64,000 bases of DNA. Origin: Alphaproteobacteria bacterium. Its GTDB lineage: Bacteria > Pseudomonadota > Alphaproteobacteria > UBA8366 > Aestuariispiraceae. Below are positions 17,996 through 25,947 of the stretch, in pieces. Made by a program: the position numbers and the translations under genes. The notes beneath the pieces are model-generated. The model saw only the letters and a program-made list of their open reading frames with translations, was not told the DNA's origin and did not search any database. Location: positions 4,573,962-4,637,961 of the forward strand of contig JAWPMN010000001.1 in NCBI GenBank assembly GCA_033344895.1, read 5' to 3'. Position 1 is the first letter of the stretch. The number at the start of each line of letters is the position of its first letter.

Positions 17996-19660
17996 ATGAA
18001 AGCCTCCGACCTTTTCGTTCAATGTCTCGAATCCGAAGGGGTCGAACGGATATTCGGCGTACCCGGCGAAGAAAACGCCGATGTCATGATCTCCCTGATG
18101 AATTCCAACATCGATTTCGTGCTGTGCCGGCACGAGCAGGCCGCCGCCTTCGCAGCGGATGCCTATGGCCGCCTGACCGGCAAGGCGGGCGTGTGCCTGT
18201 CGACACTGGGCCCGGGGGCAACGAACCTCGTCACCGGTCTGGCCGATGCAAACATGGATCGCGCCCCGGTGGTCGCTATTATCGGTCAGGGATCCACCAA
18301 CCGGCTGCACAAGGAAAGCCACCAGAACATGGATTCCGTCGCGATGATGCGACCGATCTCCAAATGGGCCCAGTCCATCGTCTCCGCCAAGAACATCACG
18401 GAAGTGGTTCGCAAGGCGTTCAAGGTGGCCGAGCAGGAGAAGCCCGGTGTCACGGTGATCGAACTGCCGGAAGATGTCGCCAAGCAGGAAATCGACGACA
18501 AGCCGATCCGCATCAACAAGGTCCGCCGCCCGGCCGCCGACCACAAGGCGATTGCGGAGGCCGCACGCCTGATCGGCCAGGCCCGGAAGCCGATCATCCT
18601 GGCAGGCAATGGCGCGATCCGGAAACGCGCCGCAAAGCAGCTCTATCGCCTGGCGACGAAAACCGGGATCGGTGTCGTGAATACCTTCATGGGCAAGGGC
18701 GCAGTGCCGATGGACGATCCGCATTGCCTCTTCACCATGGGGCTGGGCTCCGGCGACTATAACAACCTTGCCTTCGACGATGCCGATCTGGTGATCTCCT
18801 GCGGCTACGATCTGGTCGAATACGGTCCGGCGGCATGGAACCGGACCAACAAGGACGACAAGACGATCATCCATATCGATTTCTGGCCCGCGGAAGTCGA
18901 CCGCGACTATCAGCCGACTGTGGAAGTCGTCGCGGATCTGGCCGACGCCCTGTGGCAATTGAACGAGGCGGTCAATGACATGTACGAGGACCGCCTGCCC
19001 CTGTTCGATATCCACGACCGGGCGAAGCTGCGCGGGATCATGTCGGACGAGTTCTCCGCCGAGAAGGACGATACCGCCGTCCCGGTCAAGCCGCAGAAGA
19101 TCCTGTGGGATGTCCGTCAGTTCATGGGGCCCGACGACATTCTGCTGTCCGATGTCGGGGCGCACAAGATGTGGATCGCGCGCCACTATCAGTGTCAGGA
19201 GCCCAATACCTGCCTGATCTCCAACGGATTTTGCACGATGGGTTTCGCCATGCCGGGATCGATCGGCGCAAAGATGGCGTATCCGGACAGAAAGGTCCTG
19301 TCGATTTCCGGCGATGCCGGTTTCCTGATGAATGTGCAGGAACTGGAAACCGCGGTGCGCCGGAAGCTGAACGTGGTTGCCATGGTCTGGTGCGACGGCG
19401 AATACGGCCTGATCAAGTGGAAGCAGCAGAACGGCTTCCAGGGCAAGCATTCGGACCTCGCCTTCAACAATCCGGACTTCGTCCAGCTGGCGAAGAGCTT
19501 CGGCATGTGGGGCCGGGAGATCACCGCGACGGATCAGATCATTCCGACCCTGGAGGAGGCGTTCCAGCAGGACGGCCCCGCCCTGATCGCGATTCCGGTC
19601 GATTACTCCGAGAACATGCGCCTGTCGGAGCGGCTGGGGAATGTCAGCGTCGCCCTGTAA
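17996..19660 (+). CDS. Thiamine-diphosphate enzyme, acetolactate synthase large-subunit type
   Basis: This 554-aa protein has the three-domain ThDP layout. The N-terminal Pyr domain has the catalytic Glu in CRHEQAAAFAADAYGRLTG; a central domain follows; the C-terminal PP domain has the Mg/ThDP motif SGDAGFLMN. It resembles catabolic acetolactate synthase-like enzymes that condense pyruvate. There is no regulatory small subunit next to it, so it is probably not the biosynthetic IlvB; other carboligase or decarboxylase activities are possible. AAGGGAAAA precedes the ATG. It stands alone between the cytochrome and the HdeA-like gene. Confidence 0.85.
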   Translation: MKASDLFVQCLESEGVERIFGVPGEENADVMISLMNSNIDFVLCRHEQAAAFAADAYGRLTGKAGVCLSTLGPGATNLVTGLADANMDRAPVVAIIGQGSTNRLHKESHQNMDSVAMMRPISKWAQSIVSAKNITEVVRKAFKVAEQEKPGVTVIELPEDVAKQEIDDKPIRINKVRRPAADHKAIAEAARLIGQARKPIILAGNGAIRKRAAKQLYRLATKTGIGVVNTFMGKGAVPMDDPHCLFTMGLGSGDYNNLAFDDADLVISCGYDLVEYGPAAWNRTNKDDKTIIHIDFWPAEVDRDYQPTVEVVADLADALWQLNEAVNDMYEDRLPLFDIHDRAKLRGIMSDEFSAEKDDTAVPVKPQKILWDVRQFMGPDDILLSDVGAHKMWIARHYQCQEPNTCLISNGFCTMGFAMPGSIGAKMAYPDRKVLSISGDAGFLMNVQELETAVRRKLNVVAMVWCDGEYGLIKWKQQNGFQGKHSDLAFNNPDFVQLAKSFGMWGREITATDQIIPTLEEAFQQDGPALIAIPVDYSENMRLSERLGNVSVAL

Positions 19661-19731
19661 AGGCGCGGGCATTGTCCCCCTGCCCCGCGACGCGTAGGGT
19701 CCGCCGAAATCGATTTTCCGACGGAGGCGAC

Positions 19732-20634
19732 ATGCTGAAATCAGTTCGTATGGCAGCCCTCGCGGCGTGTGTCTGCCTGTGTCCGGTCGCGCCCGCCATC
19801 GCCCAGGAGGACACGGCGCTGGTCGAACGCTGGCAGGCACTGACGCCCGGCGACCAGGCAACGCTGCCGCAGGCGCTTCGATCCGGCGATGCGGTTCTGA
19901 TGACCGTCGACGGGTCGGCAAACCACGCCTTCTGGTCAGAGCTGGCGGCGCGCGGCTGGTTGCGGCCGGTGGAGCCGCCGGCGGGATTGCCGCCAGAAAC
20001 CAGAACCTTTGCCATCACGCCGGAGGGGCGGCGACCCCTGGCACGGTTCCTGACCGCAAACCCGGCCGCCGGCACGGCACCGGACAGGGCAGTCCCGGAC
20101 AGGGCATTCTATGAAGACCGCTGCGGTGCGCTCTTCCAGCCCGGCGAAAGGGTCTACAGCCGCCCCGAAGAGGAAATGCCCTGGGTCGCGATGTTCGCCC
20201 TGGGCTTCTACAGCGCGGCATCCCCGAACGGACTCGGCGTCAACGAAATCGCAACCCGGCGGGATGTCATTCCGGGGCTCCGGCAGCATTGCCTGGATGA
20301 CCCGGAGGCCAGCTTTCTGGAGGCGCTGTCGAACACGATTCCCGCGCCCCTGCCCGACCGGCCCGCAGTTGAAGGCGGTGTCATGTTCGGCGGATCCTGC
20401 GACGCGGTTTTCGGTCGCCCGCCGAATCCCTTCAAGGGCAATCCCAATGAGTTCACCATGCTGGTTCACTTCGTGCTCGGCTATTACACGGCCAAGGGCG
20501 CGGCGTGGAATCTGAGCCCTGCGGAACTGGACGACCGGCGCGATCTGATGCCGATGATCTATGATGCCTGTATGCGCAGCCCGCAGCAGGACCTGACCGC
20601 CGCCCTGGACGCGACCGTCCCGGGCGCCCCCTGA
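19732..20634 (+). CDS. Secreted protein with two HdeA-like repeats
   Basis: This is a 300-aa protein with a signal peptide (about 1-25, AIAQ). After an N-terminal region it has two similar segments, each with two cysteines. The first (about 125-200) runs from EDRCGALF through ALGFYSAASP to LRQHCLDDPEASFLEAL; the second (about 220-295) runs from GGSCDAVF through VLGYYTAKG to YDACMRSPQQDLTAAL. The pattern of aromatic-Gly-Tyr helix, Cys and a final Ala-Leu helix resembles HdeA-type acid-stress chaperones, which carry one such domain with one disulfide. GGAGG precedes the ATG. The function as a periplasmic chaperone is inferred. Confidence 0.65.
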   Translation: MLKSVRMAALAACVCLCPVAPAIAQEDTALVERWQALTPGDQATLPQALRSGDAVLMTVDGSANHAFWSELAARGWLRPVEPPAGLPPETRTFAITPEGRRPLARFLTANPAAGTAPDRAVPDRAFYEDRCGALFQPGERVYSRPEEEMPWVAMFALGFYSAASPNGLGVNEIATRRDVIPGLRQHCLDDPEASFLEALSNTIPAPLPDRPAVEGGVMFGGSCDAVFGRPPNPFKGNPNEFTMLVHFVLGYYTAKGAAWNLSPAELDDRRDLMPMIYDACMRSPQQDLTAALDATVPGAP

Positions 20635-21025
20635 ATGCACCAAGACCGTCGGGGCGCGCATCTCAAGCGTCGGATATCGCCCCTATCTATCTGAAACCAA
20701 ATTATAAATTTCCCTGACCGGGAGCCGAGGGCGCCGATCACATTTTCGGCAAGGCGAATATATTTACTCGAACTTTACCAGAATCGTCCCAACATCAATG
20801 TAAAGACATGTCTCGCTAGGTCGACGGAGACATCGACAGTGACATCGGCGGAGACATTGGCAGGAGGGTCGGCCCCGCACGGCCATGGTTCGATGGGACA
20901 GTGTCGGGACCGCAAAAGAGGACGTGCATCAGCAGGGAGCGTAGGCGAAACGGCGCAGAATGCGCCATGGCAGTGGGTCGGTTCGGACCCGTTCGGTTCC
21001 GATCCGGTCCGGAAAGGAGAACGCC
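20635..21025. other. Intergenic region with a 3 x 12-bp tandem repeat
   Basis: No gene is seen here. The left half is AT-rich and probably contains the promoter of the next gene. At 20829-20864 there are three imperfect 12-bp units (GACATCGACAGT, GACATCGGCGGA, GACATTGGCAGG). Near 20977-21011 there are GGTTCGGACCCGTTCGGTTC and related GGTCC/GGTTC words that could pair. This may be a structured leader (inference). Confidence 0.4.
20829..20864. repeat. Three imperfect 12-bp tandem units
   Basis: Three consecutive units share the frame GACAT(C/T)(G)(A/G)C(A/G)G; the first and second differ at four positions. They lie about 160 bases before the next gene's start codon. They could be direct operator repeats or a remnant of coding DNA. 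Confidence 0.4.
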
Positions 21026-21451
21026 ATGACACGCTCAGACATCGGATTCACGGACCGGAACTCTCCGTACAACACCATTCGTCCGAATTCAGCCGCAAGT
21101 GACGCGACGGCACGCGCCCCGTGGCAGGCGACCCGTCTGAGCCTGGTGACCGCGGCGTTTGTGGCGGCATTGGCTCTCGCCTGGCCGCTCAAGGTCGCGG
21201 ATGCACAAGCGGCGGCCTGCGGTCTGCGGGACTCCGTGGTCGAACGCCTCAAGATCGGGTTCAACGAGACCGAAGCGGGATACGGCGTGACGGGCAGCGG
21301 CATGGTCGCCGAACTGTTCGTCTCCGACTCGGGATCCTGGACGATTGTCATCACCCGCCCCGACGGGATCAGCTGCCTGGTCGCCGCCGGCCAATCCTGG
21401 GAAATGAAGCCGGAGATCGCGAAGAAAGCAGCCCCGGACCCGGCCTCCTGA
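21026..21451 (+). CDS. Membrane-anchored or secreted hypothetical protein
   Basis: This 141-aa protein has a hydrophobic segment starting about 35 residues in (LSLVTAAFVAALALAWPLKV), either an uncleaved anchor or a late signal peptide ending near AQAAA. The exported part has two cysteines (AACGLRDSVVERL and GISCLVAAGQSWE) and the pattern LFVSDSGSWTIVITRPDG. I recognise this as a common uncharacterised alphaproteobacterial pattern without assigned function. AAGGAGA precedes the ATG at 21026. It is the last gene before the composition change at about 21.6 kb. Confidence 0.7.
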   Translation: MTRSDIGFTDRNSPYNTIRPNSAASDATARAPWQATRLSLVTAAFVAALALAWPLKVADAQAAACGLRDSVVERLKIGFNETEAGYGVTGSGMVAELFVSDSGSWTIVITRPDGISCLVAAGQSWEMKPEIAKKAAPDPAS

Positions 21452-21632
21452 CCCGGCACCGAACGAGCGTCAATGTTCAGTCGAGATCTCGGGCGGTCTG
21501 AAAAGACACCAGAACCGGACTCGCCGCAGCGTAGAGTTCGCTGGGGCATGCCGATTGTTGCAGGCGCACGATACGGATCAGTCTGAAACGAAAGCACAAG
21601 CGGACGGGCTGCCCTGTGGAGTTAATCTGCCG

Positions 21633-21652
21633 GGTTTTGACCCATAACGGAC
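21633..21652. repeat. Right-half fragment of the dispersed island repeat
   Basis: GTTTTGACCCATAACGGACT matches the right end of the full copies (CTGACCCATNNCGGACATTC) found at 27.3, 36.9, 40.0, 42.2 and 47.2 kb. It sits where the accessory DNA begins. Confidence 0.45.
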
Positions 21653-22903
21653 TCAATGGCCGGCTTGTACAGGCGATCTCATAATGCTTCTGACTAATCC
21701 GAATTGTGCGGCTGCGGCTAAAGCGGAAATTGTAAAGATCGCTATGGCGCTACCAGAATCCGCAATGACTCCGCCAATCAGAGGGAAAAGATAGGCGGGT
21801 GTCGTAAGGGCATTGAAGTAGCCGCTATAAGCGGGGCGTAGCGCCTCGGGTGAAATATCCATCAGGAAGCCAATGACCGCGATCGTCAGGCCATTTGCCA
21901 ACGCACCGAGAACGAAAAAAACGCCCGCAAATATTACGAATGGATCAATTTCGCTAGGCATCGCGCCAGATGAGAAAATTAACACCGCGAAGGGAGGCAA
22001 GATGCGTAAGAAGGTTATCCCTTGAAGCAAGCTACCTTTGCCGCGAGCATCACCCCACCAGCCCCAAAGTACGTTCGAAACTAGACCGCCTGCTGTTTGG
22101 GCACCAAGCAGAATAGCTACCCGCTGTAGATCAAACCCCAACTCGGCGACATGAACCACGTAAAAAGGCATCGCCATCATAACAGCACCACCGCACCACT
22201 GGGCAAAAACGAACATTCGAAATTGCTTATCTCTTACGAAGACTTTTCTTCCTTCAAGTAAGTAGATGTGAAAGCTCGGAATTTTTAAGCTGCCTTTGGC
22301 TTGCGGAGGTTCTCCCATTGTAACAAACACGATAGATGAAATAAGCATCAGCCCGGCCGCAATAGCGAACAGTGCGGCGTAGGAGACTGGAAACATCTGG
22401 GCGGCAAGGAGCCTGTCGGCAAGATAAGCGACACCTAGCGCCAGGACGCCACCGCCGAAAAACCGGGTCGCCAACAGCCGACTTCGCAGCTCGGACGGCA
22501 CCGCCCGGGCGACAATATCATTATATGGGACGGCTACGATCCCACTGACAAAGGCATAGGCGGTCCAGAGGGTCATCACTGCGGCACCTAGCCAGGGGGC
22601 CTTCCAATCCGCACTGTAGAACAGGGTTGCCGCTATACAACCGATGCAAAGGGCGCGCCCGAAGGCGCCAATCATATAGTAACGCCGGCTGTCTGCACCT
22701 CGCTGCGCAAGAAAGCCAACGAAGAGTTGTGGGAACAACCAACCAATTCGGAGAATCGTAGTTACGGCGCCGACAAGAATAGAGCTGCCGGTCAATTGGA
22801 AAACTAGGGCCGCAACAATAGTCGAGGAGTCTACGGCGGACGATCCAGCCTGGAATGTGACACCGGCCATCGCAACGCTGGCAAAACGACGGCGTACTGT
22901 CAT
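21653..22903 (-). CDS. MFS transporter
   Basis: This 416-aa inner-membrane protein has about 12 transmembrane helices and the MFS layout, with a central loop near residues 195-215 and charged cytoplasmic loops (RSRLLATRFFGG between helices 4 and 5; WGWWGDARGKG at the 8/9 position). The substrate is unknown. It is the last gene of a three-gene operon (glutaredoxin-MauE, CcdA-like, MFS) driven by a MerR-type promoter, and its ATG overlaps the stop of the CcdA-like gene by four bases. This suggests export or import of a thiol-bound metal or metalloid compound (inference). GC is lower than in the flank. Confidence 0.85.
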   Translation of the reverse strand: MTVRRRFASVAMAGVTFQAGSSAVDSSTIVAALVFQLTGSSILVGAVTTILRIGWLFPQLFVGFLAQRGADSRRYYMIGAFGRALCIGCIAATLFYSADWKAPWLGAAVMTLWTAYAFVSGIVAVPYNDIVARAVPSELRSRLLATRFFGGGVLALGVAYLADRLLAAQMFPVSYAALFAIAAGLMLISSIVFVTMGEPPQAKGSLKIPSFHIYLLEGRKVFVRDKQFRMFVFAQWCGGAVMMAMPFYVVHVAELGFDLQRVAILLGAQTAGGLVSNVLWGWWGDARGKGSLLQGITFLRILPPFAVLIFSSGAMPSEIDPFVIFAGVFFVLGALANGLTIAVIGFLMDISPEALRPAYSGYFNALTTPAYLFPLIGGVIADSGSAIAIFTISALAAAAQFGLVRSIMRSPVQAGH

Positions 22904-23574
22904 TTCCCTGACCAGTTTTCAGGGTCTACATAGAGGCCGAACCAAATTGACCATACGCCCAACACAAAGAAGGTTGCAGCCAGAACCGAACGTCGCCGTC
23001 GCATGTAACCACCGGCCAAGGTCAGCCAACACGTTACTCGCGGCACGTAGATGAACAAAGCCAGCGGTAGAGACATGGCCAAGCCAAAAACGGCCATCAT
23101 TACAAAGCCGGAGGCAGCCGTACCGCCTGTGGCCGCCATAGTTAGCAAGCCAAATAGGATCGGGGCGGCACAAGCCGGTATGTTCAGTCCAAACGCCAAC
23201 CCGAGAGTTAAGGGGCTCGTAGCATTGCGCCAAGACCTGGGAGCGATGTCTATGGAAGCTTTTAGATAATGCGTAGTTCCAAAAACAGCAGCAGCCCCGA
23301 GGCATACATACAAAATGCCGAACACGATCCTAAAAGTTGTCTGAACATCGATAATGTACCGACCAAGTAATGCGATCAGAGCACCGCATCCGCCGGCAAC
23401 GGTGGTTCTAGTAACGACGAAGGTGATAAAGGCCTTGGTTTGTTGGACGCGCTTCTGACCTGGCTGCGTACCTAGGAAGATCAAGTGGCCGCCGATTGTA
23501 CAGGGCTCGACGAATCCAATAAGACCGAGGCCAGCAGGTAAGATGATCAGAGTATGAAACGAAAGACCAGTCAT
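22900..23574 (-). CDS. CcdA/DsbD-like thiol-disulfide membrane protein
   Basis: This 224-aa protein has about six transmembrane helices. The first helix carries GFVEPCTIGGHLIFL and the fourth NIPACAAPILFG, matching the paired in-membrane cysteines of CcdA proteins, which pass electrons from cytoplasmic thioredoxin to the periplasm. The length is typical of CcdA. The VEPC and PACA motifs differ from the usual SPC and TPC found in the second CcdA of this window (28836-29573), so this is a divergent branch. It is flanked by a glutaredoxin-MauE fusion upstream and an MFS gene downstream. Confidence 0.8.
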   Translation of the reverse strand: MTGLSFHTLIILPAGLGLIGFVEPCTIGGHLIFLGTQPGQKRVQQTKAFITFVVTRTTVAGGCGALIALLGRYIIDVQTTFRIVFGILYVCLGAAAVFGTTHYLKASIDIAPRSWRNATSPLTLGLAFGLNIPACAAPILFGLLTMAATGGTAASGFVMMAVFGLAMSLPLALFIYVPRVTCWLTLAGGYMRRRRSVLAATFFVLGVWSIWFGLYVDPENWSGK

Positions 23575-23708
23575 CCAACAACTGTGCGGCTACCAGCAGG
23601 TGGAAGGTCAAGCGAATTTCGCCTCCTACAAATGGGGAGCAAGTAGCGTAGGGCCGGTCAATGCTCAATGAAGGGAAGAGGAGACCGGCCCGCCGAATTA
23701 GGTGTCAG

Positions 23709-24497
23709 CTACATGCCGTGCCCAGTTGCGAACGTGACTCCGGCAAGCCCCAATGCCATCCATACTGCCATTGCGACCATCATGATGTTTTCCGTGAGAG
23801 AAACAAATCCGAGTGGCACGTTACTCGACCCGCCAACACAGGCGCACTTGAGCTCCCGCCGATCAATGTACACGGCCTTGAACACCGAGATGGCGCCGAC
23901 GCTACCGATGAAAAAGGCCAATGGAATAGAAAGCCAATTCAACGCCCCGGCAATCATGAGAACGCCCGCGATCCCTTCAGCAAAGGGGTAGATATAAGAG
24001 TACGGAACCCATTTCCGTGCAAGCAGGTCATAGTTCAGAAACATCGTCGAAAAGGTTTCGACATTCTGCAGCTTTAGCAGGGCGAGGACCGACATGCTGA
24101 ACGCAATGAACCACTCGATACCTTGGACGGTCAGTGGGGATCCGTGAACAGCGAAACTTGTACCCATGGCCATTAGGGCCGTTATACAAAAGAGCGCGAT
24201 GATCGGTTTGTAGCTAGTCGCACCCGGTTCCGGCACCGACTTGCCTAAATGTCGGCGCAGGTCGTCATACCCCCCAATTCTTTCTTCTCCAATAAAGACC
24301 TGAGGTGTGGTCTTGACATCGTGTTCTTGCTTGAACGCGTCGACTTCCTTTCGGGATCGCAATAAGCGATCATCGACGTCATATCCGCTACGGCGAAGCA
24401 AATCTTTGGCCTTCAGACCAAACGGACATAAGTGCTCATCGGTCACCATTCGGTAGAGCACTGCTGAGGTGGGATTCGGTTTTGATACGATGTTCAT
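23709..24497 (-). CDS. Glutaredoxin-MauE/DoxX-like fusion protein
   Basis: This 262-aa protein joins two parts. Residues about 10-90 are a glutaredoxin-like domain with the single-cysteine motif CPFG, then TTPQVFIGEERIGGYDDL (the Thr-cisPro and Gly-Gly-Asp glutathione-site pattern). Residues about 100-262 are four to five transmembrane helices of the MauE/DoxX type with a conserved-looking Cys pair in LKCACVGGSS. The layout suggests a membrane redox protein using glutathione or a bound thiol. The ATG at 24497 was chosen (AGTAGGTG upstream); the frame runs 36 codons further through the promoter. It is divergent from the MerR gene. Confidence 0.82.
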   Translation of the reverse strand: MNIVSKPNPTSAVLYRMVTDEHLCPFGLKAKDLLRRSGYDVDDRLLRSRKEVDAFKQEHDVKTTPQVFIGEERIGGYDDLRRHLGKSVPEPGATSYKPIIALFCITALMAMGTSFAVHGSPLTVQGIEWFIAFSMSVLALLKLQNVETFSTMFLNYDLLARKWVPYSYIYPFAEGIAGVLMIAGALNWLSIPLAFFIGSVGAISVFKAVYIDRRELKCACVGGSSNVPLGFVSLTENIMMVAMAVWMALGLAGVTFATGHGM

Positions 24498-24537
24498 GTT
24501 GGCACCTACTAGTTGGGGTATGATACGAAGTGCCGGC

Positions 24538-24569
24538 GTTGTACCTGCCGTATATAGGTACGGAGTCAA
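24538..24569 (-). promoter_or_regulatory. MerR-type promoter of the glutaredoxin-MauE operon
   Basis: On the minus strand: TTGACT, a 20-bp spacer, TACAAC. The spacer holds the dyad GTACCT-N9-AGGTAC (24541-24546 and 24556-24561). The long spacer with a centred dyad is the usual MerR-activated design, and the regulator gene starts 4 bases away in the other direction. Confidence 0.7.
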
Positions 24570-24572
24570 GAT

Positions 24573-24986
24573 ATGAAACACATGACTATATCCGTCCTTG
24601 CGCAATCATGTGGTGTCGGGGTTGAAACCGTCCGTTTCTACCAGCGGCTCGGTCTCCTGGACACTCCGGAACGGCCCTTAGGGCGAACCGGCGAAGGAAA
24701 AACAAGGCGCTATGGAGGCGAGCACCTTCGGACATTGAAGTTCATTCGAGCTGCGAAAACAGCAGGATTCACGCTCGACGAGATCGCAAAGCTGATTGCG
24801 CTCGACGAAACCAACGACCGAGCGCAAGCCCATCAAATGGCTACGATCCGTATTCAAGCGCTTGATGCCAAGATTCTGGAACTCAGGAATGCACGTAGAG
24901 CCTTGAAGAAACTTGCTGATTCGTGCATTTCTGGGGCGGAGGAACGTTGTCCAATTCTTGCGTCATTTGAGCCAATGAACCGATAG
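24573..24986 (+). CDS. MerR-family regulator lacking the canonical first metal ligand
   Basis: This 137-aa regulator has a typical MerR helix-turn-helix (MTISVLAQSCGVGVETVRFY), a long dimerisation helix, and C-terminal Cys118 and Cys126 in DSCISGAEERCPI. At the position of MerR Cys82 or CueR Ser77 it has Asn (LDETNDRAQA), so a Hg-MerR three-cysteine site across the dimer cannot form. It also has an unusual insertion-like turn RPLGRTGEGKTRRYGGEH in the wing. It probably senses a different metal, metalloid or thiol state. It is divergent from and next to the operon it likely controls. Confidence 0.85.
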   Translation: MKHMTISVLAQSCGVGVETVRFYQRLGLLDTPERPLGRTGEGKTRRYGGEHLRTLKFIRAAKTAGFTLDEIAKLIALDETNDRAQAHQMATIRIQALDAKILELRNARRALKKLADSCISGAEERCPILASFEPMNR

Positions 24987-25184
24987 TTTCGGCTCTACCG
25001 GCCTGTGGATTTTAAAGACAGCACTGGTGCGTTTGAATTGCCCGGCTTGCGTGTTCGCTTCTGGATGCCTCGCCGTTTCCAACCTGTTCCGCATGGCTAG
25101 GAGCAGGAGAAAAGTTCAGTTTCGCCCGTCAGAAACTCCTTGTGAATTGAATGGCTAAGACTATCTTGCGTGGTGGAGGTTCTG

Positions 25185-25511
25185 ATGCGCCCATTTTTCA
25201 GAATTGCCGGGGCATTGATTGCAATTGCATTTCTCTTTGCAACAAACGCTCCGCTAATGAGCAACTCTCACATTGAGGGTCATCACGGCACTGTCGCTAG
25301 TCCCGCGGATATGTCCTCGGCGGAGAAGAATCACGAACGGCACTCAGACCACGATCAGGGGCTTTGCATGATTGTGTGTACGGCCCCGTTGCTCGACATT
25401 GCAAATGGAATCATTTCATCGGCCTTGTTTGTACGGGCCGATTATTTCGCTTCCGATGTTCGGCCTGCGACATTTATCGAGGATAGCCCAAAGAAGCCTC
25501 CTCGCGTTTAA
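25185..25511 (+). CDS. Small secreted His-rich protein with CxIVCT motif
   Basis: This is a 108-aa protein with a signal peptide or anchor (about 1-27). The mature part has a His-rich stretch (HIEGHH, NHERHSDHD) followed by LCMIVCTAPLL, then a Pro/Lys-rich tail. It resembles the protein encoded at 35856-36197, which has CEIVCT in the same relative place. Metal binding in the periplasm is inferred from His/Cys content and the island context. GGAGG precedes the ATG. Confidence 0.62.
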   Translation: MRPFFRIAGALIAIAFLFATNAPLMSNSHIEGHHGTVASPADMSSAEKNHERHSDHDQGLCMIVCTAPLLDIANGIISSALFVRADYFASDVRPATFIEDSPKKPPRV

Positions 25512-25655
25512 TCAACGCCCACTTTCCATCTGCCGGAAATCACTGTCTTGGACGCCTTCTACTTGACGTGAGGCGCTTCAAAGACGCGCGGTCGGCGGAT
25601 GGCTCAAAAAATTCAATCGTACCTCCATTTCCTGTGTCTGAAGGAGTTCCTTACT

Positions 25656-25793
25656 GTGTCCTCATTCCGGTTAATTGCCGCGATCGCTATCGCGGTCGCG
25701 ATTGCTGCCACTGCCTTCTCAATGATCCGAACAGCACCTGCCCAAACGAACCTAAACAGCAAAATTGAGACCCCGTTTGGGGAGACCCAATAG
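25656..25793 (+). CDS. Very small secreted or membrane peptide
   Basis: This is a 45-aa frame with a GTG start preceded by AAGGAG at nine bases. It has one hydrophobic segment (LIAAIAIAVAIAATAFSMI) ending near APAQT, then 18 polar residues. It could be a signal peptide with a short mature tail or a single-span protein. No family recognised. It lies between the CxIVCT protein and the ABC transmembrane gene, all reading the same way. Confidence 0.4.
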   Translation: MSSFRLIAAIAIAVAIAATAFSMIRTAPAQTNLNSKIETPFGETQ

Positions 25794-25947
25794 TGACGTG
25801 TTGCCACGGTGGGATTCGCCGGAACTACGGGCAAAAACGTTATGGCTATACTCATGACGCTCGGAGCAGGCATGTCGATCTGTCTGTCGCTCTTGGGAAA
25901 AATGATTGTGTCGGCCAACGGGCGACCGTCTCGAGGAAGGTCACGCT

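Noticed and set aside
17843..19921. A 692-codon minus-strand frame opposite the ThDP enzyme
   Set aside because: His/Arg/Asp-rich composition without domains; it is the antisense shadow of the well-supported acetolactate-synthase-type gene.
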